Assembly (NCBI RefSeq): GCF_000740795.1
Contig: NZ_JGYG01000014.1
Span: 17,352-81,351, forward strand
Direction: 5' to 3'
Length of the DNA stretch: 64,000 nt
From: Haematobacter massiliensis
GTDB taxonomy: Bacteria > Pseudomonadota > Alphaproteobacteria > Rhodobacterales > Rhodobacteraceae
A program made the translations under genes and the position numbers. Each line of letters begins with the position of its first letter. The stretch's first letter is position 1. The notes beneath the pieces were generated by a model that saw only the letters and a program-made list of their open reading frames with translations, did no database searches and was not told where the DNA came from. Positions 26,117 through 35,141 of the stretch are shown piece after piece.

Positions 26117-26989
26117 ATGGCATTCGGAACCAATATCCGCACTTATTTCAACGGCACCTGGCATGACGGCGACATTCCGGTAATGCGCGCCGCCGATCAC
26201 GGCATGTGGCAGGGATCGAGCGTGTTCGACGGCGCCCGCCTGTTCGAAGGAATCACGCCCGACCTGGACACCCACTGTGCCCGGGTCAACCGCTCCGCCG
26301 AAGCGCTGATGATCACGCCGAACGTCGACGCGGGCGAGATGGTGGATATCGTGCTCGACGGGCTGAAGTCCTATGGGCCGAAGGCAGCTGTCTATATCCG
26401 CCCGATGTACTGGGCGATCCACGGCAGCGAACTCGGCGTCGCGCCGCTGAAGGGCGAGACCGGCTTCGCCATCAGCCTTGAGGAAGTGGCCATGCCGCCG
26501 ATCACCTCCTCCACCACGCTGACCACGACCTCCTTCCGCCGCCCGGTGCTGGCCGACAACGTGACCAACGCCAAGGCGGGCTGCCTTTATCCGAACAACG
26601 CCCGGATGCTGGTGGAGGCGCAGGCCAAGGGCTTCGGCAATGCGCTGGTGCAGGATGCGCTCGGGAATGTTGCCGAAACCGCAACGGCGAACGTGTTCAT
26701 GGTGCGGGATGGCGAGCTGTTCACTCCGATCGCCAACGGCACGTTCCTCTCCGGCATCACCCGTGCCCGGCACATCGCCAATGCCCGTGCCGCGGGCATC
26801 ACGGTGCACGAAACCATCCTGACGCTCGACGATTTCCGCAAGGCGGATGAAGTCTTCCTGTCGGGCAACTTCTCCAAGATCACCCGCGTGTCCGCCTTCG
26901 AGGACACGACCTACAAGACCGATACGATGACGCGCCGGATGCGCGACATCTACTGGGACTGGGCCCATTCGACCGCAGCCGCGGCCTGA
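26117..26989 (+). CDS. Branched-chain amino acid aminotransferase-like (class IV PLP enzyme)
   Basis: A 290-residue fold-type IV aminotransferase. The PLP-binding lysine is K153 in NVTNAKAGCLYPNNARM. Also seen are the DHGMWQGSSVFDGARLFEG entry block, GNVAETATANVFMVRDGELFTP and FLSGITRARHIA. It is expected to interconvert branched-chain amino acids and 2-oxo acids with 2-oxoglutarate; some close relatives act on D-amino acids or 4-amino-4-deoxychorismate. The ATG follows AAGGAG by six bases. Long upstream DNA suggests its own promoter. Confidence 0.85.
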   Translation: MAFGTNIRTYFNGTWHDGDIPVMRAADHGMWQGSSVFDGARLFEGITPDLDTHCARVNRSAEALMITPNVDAGEMVDIVLDGLKSYGPKAAVYIRPMYWAIHGSELGVAPLKGETGFAISLEEVAMPPITSSTTLTTTSFRRPVLADNVTNAKAGCLYPNNARMLVEAQAKGFGNALVQDALGNVAETATANVFMVRDGELFTPIANGTFLSGITRARHIANARAAGITVHETILTLDDFRKADEVFLSGNFSKITRVSAFEDTTYKTDTMTRRMRDIYWDWAHSTAAAA

Positions 26990-26997
26990 ACCTTCCG

Positions 26998-27015
26998 GGC
27001 GGCGGTTCCGCCGCC
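26998..27015 (+). terminator. GC hairpin after the aminotransferase gene
   Basis: GGCGGCGG and CCGCCGCC are separated by two bases, nine bases past the stop. There is no T run, so it may be a pause site or an mRNA 3' end rather than a full terminator. Confidence 0.4.
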
Positions 27016-27026
27016 GACTCGCCGCG

Positions 27027-27998
27027 ATGCTCTCGGCGGGCATTGCGGTGGCAACGCTCGGAAGCACGATCCTTGTGCTCCGGGACAATCCCTTCGCCGC
27101 GCCGTTTGTGGAGCGATCGACGGCGGAGATCGCCCGCGCGGCTGATCGCGCCATGGCGCGCGCCGTAACGGCGGACTGGCTTCTCCCCCGGCTCAGCCAG
27201 GCGCTGCGGGCGGGGGACGAGGACGCCGTTTCCTTCTACGCCGCCCTTGCGGTGGACCACCATATCCCCCTGCCCCAGCCGCTTTCGGAAGACCTTGCCG
27301 CCTTCCGCGCCGAGCAGTCGGGGAGTTTCGCGTGGATATCCGATTGCGCGGCCTGCGCCTATGACATGACCCGCTGCGCGAGTGTGCAACGGCTCGCGAT
27401 CTGCGCCCTGCCGGTGGAAATGACCCCGCTGGGCGATCTGAATGCCCTCCGGCGAGGGGGTGCGGCATATCTCTCCGGCCAGTCGCCCGACCGGCTGGAG
27501 ACGGGCCTCGCCGTCGTGGGGCTGGGGGCGACGGCGGCGGCAGTTGCCACCGGCGGGGGCGGTCTGGTCGTCAAGGCAGGGGCGACGACGCTCCGCCTTG
27601 CGCACCGGTTGGGGAGGATCACCCCCGGCCTTTCCCGCGCGCTGACGGAAGGCGCACGCCTGCCGTTGGGCAGCGGCGCGCGTGCTGCCCGTTCCGCAGA
27701 CGTGACCGCGGATCTACTCCGGCTCGGCGGAAACGCTGGGGTGGTGCCGACGCTGCATCTTCTTCGCCATATCGACAGTGCCGAGGATGCGGCGCGGATC
27801 GCGCGCCTGTCCGATGCTGCCGGCCCCCGCACGCGGGGCGTTGTGGAGGTACTGGGCAAATCCCGTGCACTGCGGCTGACGGTCCGTCTGGCAGACAGGG
27901 TGCTGGCAGCGATGGCGTTGATCTACGCTCTCGTCCTGCAACTCGCCCTGTGGGTGGCGGGGCGTCTGGGGCGGGCGGCTCTCCGCGCACTGGCTTGA
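27027..27998 (+). CDS. Hypothetical membrane-associated protein
   Basis: A 323-residue protein of unknown function. It opens with a hydrophobic segment (LSAGIAVATLGSTILVL), has a cysteine cluster in the middle (ISDCAACAYDMTRCASVQRLAICALP), then a Gly/Ala-rich hydrophobic segment (LAVVGLGATAAAVATGGGGLVVK), and ends with another (VLAAMALIYALVLQLALWVAG). Between these are Arg/Leu-rich helices. No catalytic motif is recognised. The topology suggests a protein anchored at both ends. It lies downstream of the aminotransferase and upstream of uspA, all in one direction. Confidence 0.65.
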   Translation: MLSAGIAVATLGSTILVLRDNPFAAPFVERSTAEIARAADRAMARAVTADWLLPRLSQALRAGDEDAVSFYAALAVDHHIPLPQPLSEDLAAFRAEQSGSFAWISDCAACAYDMTRCASVQRLAICALPVEMTPLGDLNALRRGGAAYLSGQSPDRLETGLAVVGLGATAAAVATGGGGLVVKAGATTLRLAHRLGRITPGLSRALTEGARLPLGSGARAARSADVTADLLRLGGNAGVVPTLHLLRHIDSAEDAARIARLSDAAGPRTRGVVEVLGKSRALRLTVRLADRVLAAMALIYALVLQLALWVAGRLGRAALRALA

Positions 27999-28056
27999 CG
28001 GTTGCGGCGGACGCCCGGCTTTGACATCATCGAACGGCTCTCAGAAGGGATCTGGA

Positions 28057-28512
28057 ATGCGCAAGTTTCTGGTGGTGCTGGATGACACCAAGGAATGCCT
28101 CAACGCCATGCGGTTCGCCACGCTTCGCGCGGCGCATACCGGGGGCGGCGTGCAGGTCATCTCCATCATTCCGCCGGAGGAGTTCCAGCATTGGATGGGT
28201 GTGGCCGACATCATGCGGCAGGAAGCGCGCGACCGGATAGAGGCGCATTTCGAGGTTTTCGCCAAATGGATGCGCGACAAGCATGGCGTGGACCCCGAGC
28301 TGGTCATTCGTGAGGGCGAGCCGGTGACGGAGATTCTCGCCCAGGTGAAAGCCGACCCGGAGATCGGCATCCTCGTGCTGGGCGCAGGGGCGGAAAGCGC
28401 GGATCCCGGCCCCCTCGTTACCCAGATGTCCCGCAGTTCCGGCTCCCTGCCGATCCCGATCACCATCGTTCCGGGCGGCATGTCCAAGGAGCGTCTGGAG
28501 GAGGTCGCCTGA
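28057..28512 (+). CDS. Universal stress protein (UspA family)
   Basis: A 151-residue single-domain Usp protein. It starts RKFLVVLDDTKECLNAMRFA and ends with the nucleotide-binding segment VLGAGAESADPG...SRSSGSLPIPITIVPGG, close to the G-2x-G-9x-G(S/T) pattern of ATP-binding Usp proteins. Such proteins help survival under starvation and respiratory stress. The ATG has AGAAGGGAT upstream. It follows the hypothetical membrane protein gene after 58 bp. Confidence 0.88.
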   Translation: MRKFLVVLDDTKECLNAMRFATLRAAHTGGGVQVISIIPPEEFQHWMGVADIMRQEARDRIEAHFEVFAKWMRDKHGVDPELVIREGEPVTEILAQVKADPEIGILVLGAGAESADPGPLVTQMSRSSGSLPIPITIVPGGMSKERLEEVA

Positions 28513-28665
28513 CCCCTTCGCCACCCGAGGCTTCGCCGCCCGGTGGCATAATCGCCTGATGCTTCGCTGCGCCGTCTGCTGGCTCCCTCCGCGAAGCTTC
28601 ACCACGGCGGTTTCATCGTCCGCAGGTCGGGGCTTCTTGCGGGCCAGATACCCCGACACGGTCGC

Positions 28666-29019
28666 TCAGCCACCTTGCGCCTCGGTGCCGTGTTCGCTGT
28701 CGCGAAATGGCCCCACATCGCGGCGGCTGTCATGCGTTTCGTCATGGTCGTTGATCCGGCGGGGCCGGCCTTCCTGGCCAGCCAGCGCGATTTGCGCGGC
28801 ACGGGAAAGGGCCGGAGCTTTCGCCTGTGCCACGGCTTTCCGGACGCCGGGAGCCGAGAGAAGGCGGACGACAGCGAGCACGCCCACAGACGGATGAAAA
28901 TGGCTTTCGGCAAGCCCTGCGCAGAAGACCTGCCGAACCGTCCCGGCTCCAGCACCTGATTTCCCGGCGCCGCGCGAGCCTTTTCGGCGGCCTGGCCAAA
29001 CGGCCCGTCTTTTCCGCAA
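28666..29019 (-). CDS. Uncertain frame downstream of the acyl-CoA synthetase gene
   Basis: A 117-codon frame in the otherwise empty 570 bp between uspA and the synthetase gene. Codon use resembles real genes here (mostly G or C in third position), but the product (basic N-terminus, Ala/Val-rich middle, charged tail) matches nothing I know, and overlapping frames on both strands are also open. It may be a small gene co-transcribed with the synthetase or a chance frame. Confidence 0.25.
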   Translation of the reverse strand: MRKRRAVWPGRRKGSRGAGKSGAGAGTVRQVFCAGLAESHFHPSVGVLAVVRLLSAPGVRKAVAQAKAPALSRAAQIALAGQEGRPRRINDHDETHDSRRDVGPFRDSEHGTEAQGG

Positions 29020-29081
29020 CCCGCCCTGCTGTCCAGTGCAGCGCTGGCGCCGGCCGGGCCGGCGCCTCTCGCATCGTCCCT

Positions 29082-30734
29082 TCAGGCGACTGCGGCTGCC
29101 GCCCGCTCCACTTCCTGCTTGCGCAGCAGAAAGCGCTGGATCTTGCCGCTCGGCGTCTTGGGCAGATCGTCCACGAACTCGATCTCCCGCGGGAAGGCAT
29201 GCGCGGACAGCCGTTTGCGCACATGCTGCTGAAGCTCCTCGGCCAGCGCGCGGCTCGCTTCGAACTTCGGGCTGAGGACGACGAACGCCTTGATGAGCTC
29301 CGTTCGCTCCGGGTCGGGCTTGCCCACCACGGCGGCTTCCACCACAGATGGATGCTCGATCAGCGCGCTTTCCACATCGAACGGTCCCACGCGGTAGCCG
29401 GAAGTGGTGATAACGTCATCCGCGCGGCCTACGAAGCTGATCGTGCCGTCCTCGTTCAGTTCGACCGTATCGCCCGTCAGGTAGTATTTCCCCTTGAACG
29501 CCTTGGTTTCCTGCTGGTGGTAGCCGCCGAACCAGAACATCGGCGAGGCTTCGCGGTCCATCGCCAGAATCCCCGGCTGCCCCGCCCCCAACTCCTCCAG
29601 CGTCTCGGGGTTCACCACGACGAGCCGGTGCCCCGGCATCGCGAAACCAGCCGAGCCGAGCCGCACCTCATGCGACAGCCCGTGGAAGTTGCAGAGCACC
29701 ATGCCGAGTTCGGTCTGCCCGTAGTGGTCATGGATGACGGTCTCCAGCTCGCTCGCACACCAACGGATGACCTCCGGCGTCAGGGGCTCGCCCGCGCTGG
29801 AGATGGCGCGGACCTTGCCCCTCAGCGCCGGGCCGACACGATCCCGCGCGGCGAGCAGCATGCGGTAGGCGGTGGGGGAGCCTGCAAGCACATCCACCTC
29901 CCGCCGCTCGATCACGCCGATCGTGCTCTCCACCGTGAAACCGCCTTCGTAGAAGGTCGTCGGATGGCCCATGCAGAGCGGGCCGGAGAGAGCGTAGTAA
30001 AGACCGTAGGCCCAGCCCGGATCCGCAACGTTCCAGAAGGAATCGCTGTCTTCCAATCCGATCGCCAGCCGCATGTATTGCGTAAAGGGCACCAGCGCCT
30101 TGAGCGGCACGAAGAGCGCCTTGGCAAGCCCCGTGGTGCCGGAGGTGAACATCATCAGAAACGGATCGTCGCCCGTTCGCATGACCGGCGCGAAGGTTTC
30201 CGGCTGGAGCGCCATCTCGGCCCAGAAGCTGTAGTCGCCCCGACGGATACCCTCTCCCCTGGGGCCGCCGACGGTCACCACGGGGGGCAATCCCTCGACC
30301 CCCTCCAGCTTGTGGCGGTTGGTCGGGTCCGTCACGATCACCTTTGCCTCGGAAGTGGCAAGCCGATGCTCGATCGCCTTCGAGCCGAAGGCGGTGAACA
30401 GCGGCACATAGACCGCACCGGCCCGCCACGTTCCAAGCAGAACGACGAGAAGCTCCGGCGTACGCGGCAGGAGACAGGCGACCATATCGCCCGGCTGCAC
30501 CCCCAAGGACTTGAGAAAGCCAGCGAAGCGCGCCGCCTGCTTGCGAAGCTCGGCAAATGTGTGGGTTGATGACCCACCATCCCTGCCCTCATAGAACAAG
30601 GCAATCCGTCCCGGCAGCGCGTGCCGGTCGCAACATTCCACGCAGGCATTCATCGCTTCCAACGAGCCGGAAAGCGTCTCCCGCACCAGCGCGTCATAGT
30701 CAAAGGCGGCGGTTGCCTCCTGATGGGTCTGCAT
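29082..30734 (-). CDS. AMP-dependent acyl-CoA synthetase
   Basis: A 550-residue ANL-superfamily enzyme that activates a carboxylic acid to its acyl-CoA through an acyl-adenylate. Seen: the P-loop MMFTSGTTGLAKAL (about 205-218), HDHYGQTELGMV (A5), YLTGDTVELNEDG (A7), FVGRADDVITTSGYRVGPFDVE (A8), and the C-terminal catalytic lysine in KTPSGKIQRF (A10). This is the acetyl/medium-chain group; the actual acid is not determinable. The N-terminus (about 60 residues before the AMP-binding domain) is normal length. It is divergent from the HdeD-like gene. Confidence 0.88.
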   Translation of the reverse strand: MQTHQEATAAFDYDALVRETLSGSLEAMNACVECCDRHALPGRIALFYEGRDGGSSTHTFAELRKQAARFAGFLKSLGVQPGDMVACLLPRTPELLVVLLGTWRAGAVYVPLFTAFGSKAIEHRLATSEAKVIVTDPTNRHKLEGVEGLPPVVTVGGPRGEGIRRGDYSFWAEMALQPETFAPVMRTGDDPFLMMFTSGTTGLAKALFVPLKALVPFTQYMRLAIGLEDSDSFWNVADPGWAYGLYYALSGPLCMGHPTTFYEGGFTVESTIGVIERREVDVLAGSPTAYRMLLAARDRVGPALRGKVRAISSAGEPLTPEVIRWCASELETVIHDHYGQTELGMVLCNFHGLSHEVRLGSAGFAMPGHRLVVVNPETLEELGAGQPGILAMDREASPMFWFGGYHQQETKAFKGKYYLTGDTVELNEDGTISFVGRADDVITTSGYRVGPFDVESALIEHPSVVEAAVVGKPDPERTELIKAFVVLSPKFEASRALAEELQQHVRKRLSAHAFPREIEFVDDLPKTPSGKIQRFLLRKQEVERAAAAVA

Positions 30735-30888
30735 GAATTTCCTCCCTCTCGGCCGCGATTTGGAAGCGGCCCTCCCGCGGAAACTCTAAAAGCGCCGGAA
30801 AGCGACTGCAAGCGGAGGCAAATTAACTTGATTTGCGCGGTTTGCCCGCCAGATGACTCAGTGTCTTCCGCTTGCAACGAGGTTGATT

Positions 30889-31440
30889 ATGACACTCTCA
30901 CCCGAAGCTGACGACCGCGACGCCATTCGCAAAAGCTGGGGATGGTTTCTTGCCCTCGGTATTTTGTTGCTTGTTTTCGGTTTTATCGCGGCCGGTAATC
31001 TGTTCCTCGCCACTATAGCCTCGACCTATCTCGTCGGCATCCTGATGATCATTGCGGCCTTCGCCGAGATCATCCACGCCTTTTCCGTTCCCGGATGGGG
31101 CAGCAAGATATTCGCCGTCATCGCCGCCGCCCTCTATGGCTTTGCGGGATACTTCGCCTTTTCCCAACCGCTTGCTGCCACGGCGACACTGACGCTCGCG
31201 CTCGGTGCCCTGCTGCTGGCGACGGGTGTCATCCGGGCCTTCATGGCCTTTAGGGATCGGGATGTCATCGGCTGGGGATGGCTGCTCTTCGGCGGCATCG
31301 TGACAGCCATCGCAGGACTTCTCATTCTATCGGGATGGCCGGGCAACAGCGTCTGGGTGCTGGGCCTTGTCCTCGCGGTAGACATGATCGCCACGGGTAT
31401 CGGCTATATCATGATCTCTCTCGGCCTGAAGGACGTGTAA
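30889..31440 (+). CDS. HdeD/DUF308-family membrane protein
   Basis: A 183-residue inner-membrane protein with six hydrophobic segments arranged as three similar hairpins, typical of HdeD (acid-resistance membrane protein, DUF308): GWFLALGILLLVFGFIAAG, YLVGILMIIAAFAEIIHAF, KIFAVIAAALYGFAGYF and so on. In Escherichia coli HdeD belongs to an acid-stress island; here there is no such context and the function is unknown. It is convergent with tadA, six bases apart. Confidence 0.85.
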   Translation: MTLSPEADDRDAIRKSWGWFLALGILLLVFGFIAAGNLFLATIASTYLVGILMIIAAFAEIIHAFSVPGWGSKIFAVIAAALYGFAGYFAFSQPLAATATLTLALGALLLATGVIRAFMAFRDRDVIGWGWLLFGGIVTAIAGLLILSGWPGNSVWVLGLVLAVDMIATGIGYIMISLGLKDV

Positions 31441-31446
31441 TCCTGA

Positions 31447-31902
31447 TCACCGGCGACGGGCGAGGAAGAAATCCTTGAGGAGCCGCTCTGCCTCGCCCTC
31501 ACCGATACCGTCGTAGACTTCCGGTATGTGATGACTTTGCGGATGGGAGAAAACACGGGGGCCATGTGCCACGCCGCCGGATTTCGGATCGGAGGCGCCG
31601 TAATAAACCCGGGCTATCCGCGCCTGCGAAATAGCCGAGGCACACATGGGACACGGCTCCAGCGTCACATACAGGTCATGTCCCGGCAGCCGCTCGGACC
31701 CGAGCGCCGCACAGGCGGAGCGGATCACGAGTATCTCGGCATGGGCCGTGGGATCGGCAAGTTCCCGCGTCCTGTTGCCGGCGCGCGCAACGATCTGCCC
31801 TGCCGGATCGACCAACACCGCACCCACAGGAACCTCGCCGCGGAGGGCAGCAGCTTCTGCTTCGGCGAGCGCTATATCCATATGGCTGCGGAACGGAGAC
31901 AT
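31447..31902 (-). CDS. tadA: tRNA-specific adenosine deaminase
   Basis: A 151-residue zinc deaminase that converts A34 to inosine in tRNA-Arg(ACG). The zinc/catalytic site is H54-A-E56 (PTAHAEILVIR) and C84/C87 (PCPMCASA). The C-terminus KSGGVAHGPRVF...HHIPEVYDGI and the terminal helix are typical of TadA rather than of other cytidine deaminases. It is essential in most bacteria. It is divergent from the rluB-type gene, with 75 bp between. Confidence 0.92.
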   Translation of the reverse strand: MSPFRSHMDIALAEAEAAALRGEVPVGAVLVDPAGQIVARAGNRTRELADPTAHAEILVIRSACAALGSERLPGHDLYVTLEPCPMCASAISQARIARVYYGASDPKSGGVAHGPRVFSHPQSHHIPEVYDGIGEGEAERLLKDFFLARRR

Positions 31903-31977
31903 GCGCCTAGGTGAAACCTTTCACGCGGCGGTGCAAGCCCGCTTCCGCTGAAGCGGCTTTGGATGTATGGCGACGCG

Positions 31978-33909
31978 ATGACACAGGAACAAAAGACGGG
32001 CGAGCGCATCGCCAAGGTTCTGGCGCGGGCGGGGATCGCCTCCCGCCGGGACGCAGAGCGGCTGATCGCCGCGGGAGCCGTAACGGTGAACGGGCGGGTC
32101 ATTGACTCGCCCGCGCTCGACGTCACGCCGAAGGATCGGATCGCGGTTGAGGGTCGCCCCCTTCCCGCAGCCGAGCCGCCGCGGCTGTGGCTCTATTACA
32201 AACCCATCGGGCTGGTCACCACCGAGCGCGATGAAAAGGGCCGCGAGACGGTTTTCGAGAACCTGCCGGAGGAGCTGCCGCGCGTGCTCTCCGTCGGGCG
32301 TCTCGACCTCAACTCCGAGGGTCTGCTGCTGCTCACCAACGATGGCGAGATCAAGCGGCGGCTGGAACTGCCTTCCACCGGCTGGCTGCGGCGTTACCGC
32401 GTCCGGGTCAACGGCCGACCGGAAGACAGCGTGCTCGACCCGCTTCGCAAGGGGATTGAGATCGAGGGTGAGCGGTTTCAGCCGATGCAGGTCGTGCTCG
32501 ACCGTCAGCAGGGAGCAAACGCCTGGCTGACCGTCGGGCTGCGGGAAGGCAAGAACCGCGAAGTCCGCCGGGCGATGGAGGCGGTTGGTCTTGCCGTGAA
32601 CCGGCTCATCCGGGTGAGCTATGGGCCCTTCAAGCTCGAGGATCTCGAACCGGGCGAGGTGCGGGAGGTCCGCTCCCGCGTTCTTCGCGATCAGCTCGGC
32701 CTCAAGCCAGAGCCGGAGCAGACAGTCGCCATCACGCGCCGGCTTGGCACGAAGGCGGAGAAGGACAGCCCTTCCGGCAAGCCGCGCAAGCTTTCCGCCG
32801 GGCCGCGGGACATGACCGGCGCGACTGACCCCTCGCGCTCGCTCCGCGTGACGAAGCCCATGCCGCTCCGCACGGAAAGCGTTCGGCCCCCGCGTGGCGA
32901 AGGCGTCAAGCCGCGGGAGCGCAGCACGGGCGACGCCTCGCCCCGCCCCCTCCGCAGTGATGCGCCGAAACCGGCCCGTTCGGGCTGGGGCGAGGACAAG
33001 CCGCGCAAGCCCCGCGCCAATGCCTCCGCAGATCGCGGCTTCGCGTCCGATACACCGCGCAAGCCAAGGTCCGAGGGCTTCAGGAGCCATGGCGGTGGAG
33101 AGGGCAAGCCCCGCTCCGAAGGTTTCCGCAGCCATCGCGAGGCATCGCGCGAGGATCGCGGGGCCTCCCGCGATTTCCCGCGTGAGGAGGGCAGGCCGCG
33201 CCGCGAAGGCGGTGACAGACCGCGCCCGCAGGGTGACGACCGCAAACCCCGGAGCGGCGGCTTCCGCAACGACGATGCCAAAGGCTCGGGTGAACGCGGC
33301 GGAAAATTCGGTGCGAAGCCCCGTGCGGAAGGCTTCCGTAGCCACGCGCAGAATGAGGAGCGGCCACGGTCTGCAGGCGAGCGGAGCGGCAAGCCTCGCT
33401 TCGAGGGCCGCCGCGAAGAGTCCGACAGGCCCCGCAGCGGCGGCTTCAAACCGGCTGGCAAGAGCTTTGCCTCCCGTGGCGCCGCCGGTGAGGAGCGCAG
33501 CGAGCGTGCGCCGCGGTCCGGCTTCGGCAAGGCGCCCTCCTCCCGCGCTGGGTCCGAGGGCGAACGCGGGCAGCGCTCGGGGTTCGGCAAGGGCAGTTCG
33601 GAACGATCCGGCAGCCGTAGCTTTGGCAAGGGTGCCGGCGAACGTTCCGGCGGCGGCGGCTTCGGCGGAAGTCGGAGCGACGGCGGGCGGAGCGGCGACG
33701 GCGAACGGGGCTTCGGCAAGGGCCGGGCCGCTTCCGGTGAAAACCGCTTCGACAAGGGCCCTCGCCCCGCACGCGGCGGCCCGGATCGCGCAGGTGATCG
33801 CCCGGGCGGGGATCGCCGTGGCGCGGACCGGGGGGAGCGCGGCGGGCCGGACCGCAGTGGTCCCGGAAACCGTCCGCGCGGGCCGAAAGGCCCCCGCCGG
33901 GGCGAATAG
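31978..33909 (+). CDS. rluB: 23S rRNA pseudouridine synthase (RluB/RsuA family) with long disordered tail
   Basis: A 643-residue protein. Residues 1-60 are an S4 RNA-binding domain (RIAKVLARAGIASRRDAERLIAAGAVTVNG). Residues about 65-245 are the pseudouridine synthase domain with catalytic aspartate in VGRLDLNSEGLLLLTNDGE and the NREVRRAMEAVGL block. From about 255 to the end it is an extreme low-complexity region rich in Arg, Gly, Ser, Lys and Pro, with repeated phrases KPRSEGFRSH and FGKG. The catalytic part modifies 23S rRNA (U2605 in E. coli). Long basic tails occur in alphaproteobacterial relatives but this one is longer than the enzyme itself. Confidence 0.88.
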   Translation: MTQEQKTGERIAKVLARAGIASRRDAERLIAAGAVTVNGRVIDSPALDVTPKDRIAVEGRPLPAAEPPRLWLYYKPIGLVTTERDEKGRETVFENLPEELPRVLSVGRLDLNSEGLLLLTNDGEIKRRLELPSTGWLRRYRVRVNGRPEDSVLDPLRKGIEIEGERFQPMQVVLDRQQGANAWLTVGLREGKNREVRRAMEAVGLAVNRLIRVSYGPFKLEDLEPGEVREVRSRVLRDQLGLKPEPEQTVAITRRLGTKAEKDSPSGKPRKLSAGPRDMTGATDPSRSLRVTKPMPLRTESVRPPRGEGVKPRERSTGDASPRPLRSDAPKPARSGWGEDKPRKPRANASADRGFASDTPRKPRSEGFRSHGGGEGKPRSEGFRSHREASREDRGASRDFPREEGRPRREGGDRPRPQGDDRKPRSGGFRNDDAKGSGERGGKFGAKPRAEGFRSHAQNEERPRSAGERSGKPRFEGRREESDRPRSGGFKPAGKSFASRGAAGEERSERAPRSGFGKAPSSRAGSEGERGQRSGFGKGSSERSGSRSFGKGAGERSGGGGFGGSRSDGGRSGDGERGFGKGRAASGENRFDKGPRPARGGPDRAGDRPGGDRRGADRGERGGPDRSGPGNRPRGPKGPRRGE

Positions 33910-34062
33910 ACTGCACATAGGCTTGGGGACGGAGGGCCTGCGGGCCCCGTTTCGCCCCAGCCTCGGTCCCCCGCTATATGGCCCAAGTGAATCACGCCAA
34001 TGGGCCGAAGGGAGAAGCCCCCTGACATCTCCTGCGGCGGGGGCGCTCCGGCATGATGATCG

Positions 34063-34084
34063 AGGGAAGGGCCAGGGAAGGGCC
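34063..34084. repeat. 11-bp tandem duplication upstream of the dehydratase gene
   Basis: AGGGAAGGGCC occurs twice in a row, ending 19 bp before the ATG at 34104. The purine-rich unit lies just upstream of the real site (GAGGGAAAG), so copy number might affect translation. Confidence 0.8.
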
Positions 34085-34103
34085 AGGCGAGGGAAAGTCA
34101 CGA

Positions 34104-35081
34104 ATGCCTTATTTCTTTACTCGCGACGAGCTGGTGGACGCTGCAGCACTTGTGCATCGTCAGCTTTTTCCGACGCCGCAGATCAGCTGGCCGCTTCTGT
34201 CGCAGGCGATCGGGGCTGATGTTCTGGTCAAGCACGAAAACCACCTGCCAACCGGCGCCTTCAAGGTTCGGGGCGGCATCACTTACGTGGACTGGCTGCG
34301 CCGCACTCAGCCCACGGTACCGGGCCTTTGCACGGCGACGCGCGGAAATCACGGCCAGAGTCAGGCCCGCGCCGCGACAGCGGCTGGTTTGCGGGCCCTG
34401 ATCTATGTCCCCCACGGCAATTCGCAGGAGAAGAATGCCGCGATGCGGGCCTATGGCGCGGAGGTCGTCGAATTCGGACGGGATTTCGATGAAGCCCGGG
34501 AGGAAGCCTATCGCGTGGCCGCACGCGACGGGTTGGCGATCGTGCCGCCCTTTCACAGGGAGCTGGTGCGTGGCGTGGCCACCGCGGGGCTGGAACTGCT
34601 CACCGCCTGCCCTGACCTGCACACGGTCTATGTGCCCATCGGAGCAGGATCGGGCATCGCCGGAATGATCGCGGCGCGCGACGCACTCGGCCTCGCCACA
34701 CGGATCGTGGGTGTGGTCGCGGCGGGCGCACCTGCGGTGAAACTGTCTCTGGTCGCCGGCGAGCCGGTGGCGACGAACCGGGCGGAGACGATCGCGGACG
34801 GACTTGCGGTGCGCGTTCCCGTCCCGGAGGCGCTGGCCGTCATCGCGGAAGGCGCGGAGCGGGTCGTTTCAGTGACGGATGAAGAAATTGCCCAGGCGAT
34901 GCGGCTTTACTTCCGCACGATCCATTCTGTCGCCGAAGGGGCCGGCGCTGCGGCTCTCGCCGCTTTGCTTGCGGAGCGGGAGCGGATGGCAGGGCATCGC
35001 GTAGGCGTGGTGCTGTCAGGCGGAAATGTCGATAGCGACCGTTTCGCAACGATTCTGTCGGGCGGCCTTCCCCCACCCTGA
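34104..35081 (+). CDS. Threonine/serine dehydratase-like PLP enzyme
   Basis: A 325-residue fold-type II PLP enzyme. The cofactor lysine is K54 in LPTGAFKVRGG. Then come ATRGNHGQSQARAA (substrate loop), VPIGAGSGIAGMI (phosphate-binding glycine loop) and VVLSGGNVDSDRFA near the end. It has no C-terminal regulatory ACT domain, so it is of the catabolic threonine dehydratase, serine racemase or hydroxyaspartate dehydratase type; these cannot be separated by eye. It produces 2-oxobutanoate or pyruvate plus ammonia. A GAGGGAAAG site precedes the ATG. Confidence 0.85.
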   Translation: MPYFFTRDELVDAAALVHRQLFPTPQISWPLLSQAIGADVLVKHENHLPTGAFKVRGGITYVDWLRRTQPTVPGLCTATRGNHGQSQARAATAAGLRALIYVPHGNSQEKNAAMRAYGAEVVEFGRDFDEAREEAYRVAARDGLAIVPPFHRELVRGVATAGLELLTACPDLHTVYVPIGAGSGIAGMIAARDALGLATRIVGVVAAGAPAVKLSLVAGEPVATNRAETIADGLAVRVPVPEALAVIAEGAERVVSVTDEEIAQAMRLYFRTIHSVAEGAGAAALAALLAERERMAGHRVGVVLSGGNVDSDRFATILSGGLPPP

Positions 35082-35141
35082 GACGGGTTGAATTTGTCGC
35101 CGGAATCCATAGGTGTGACAGGTTCACGACGGAATGACCCC

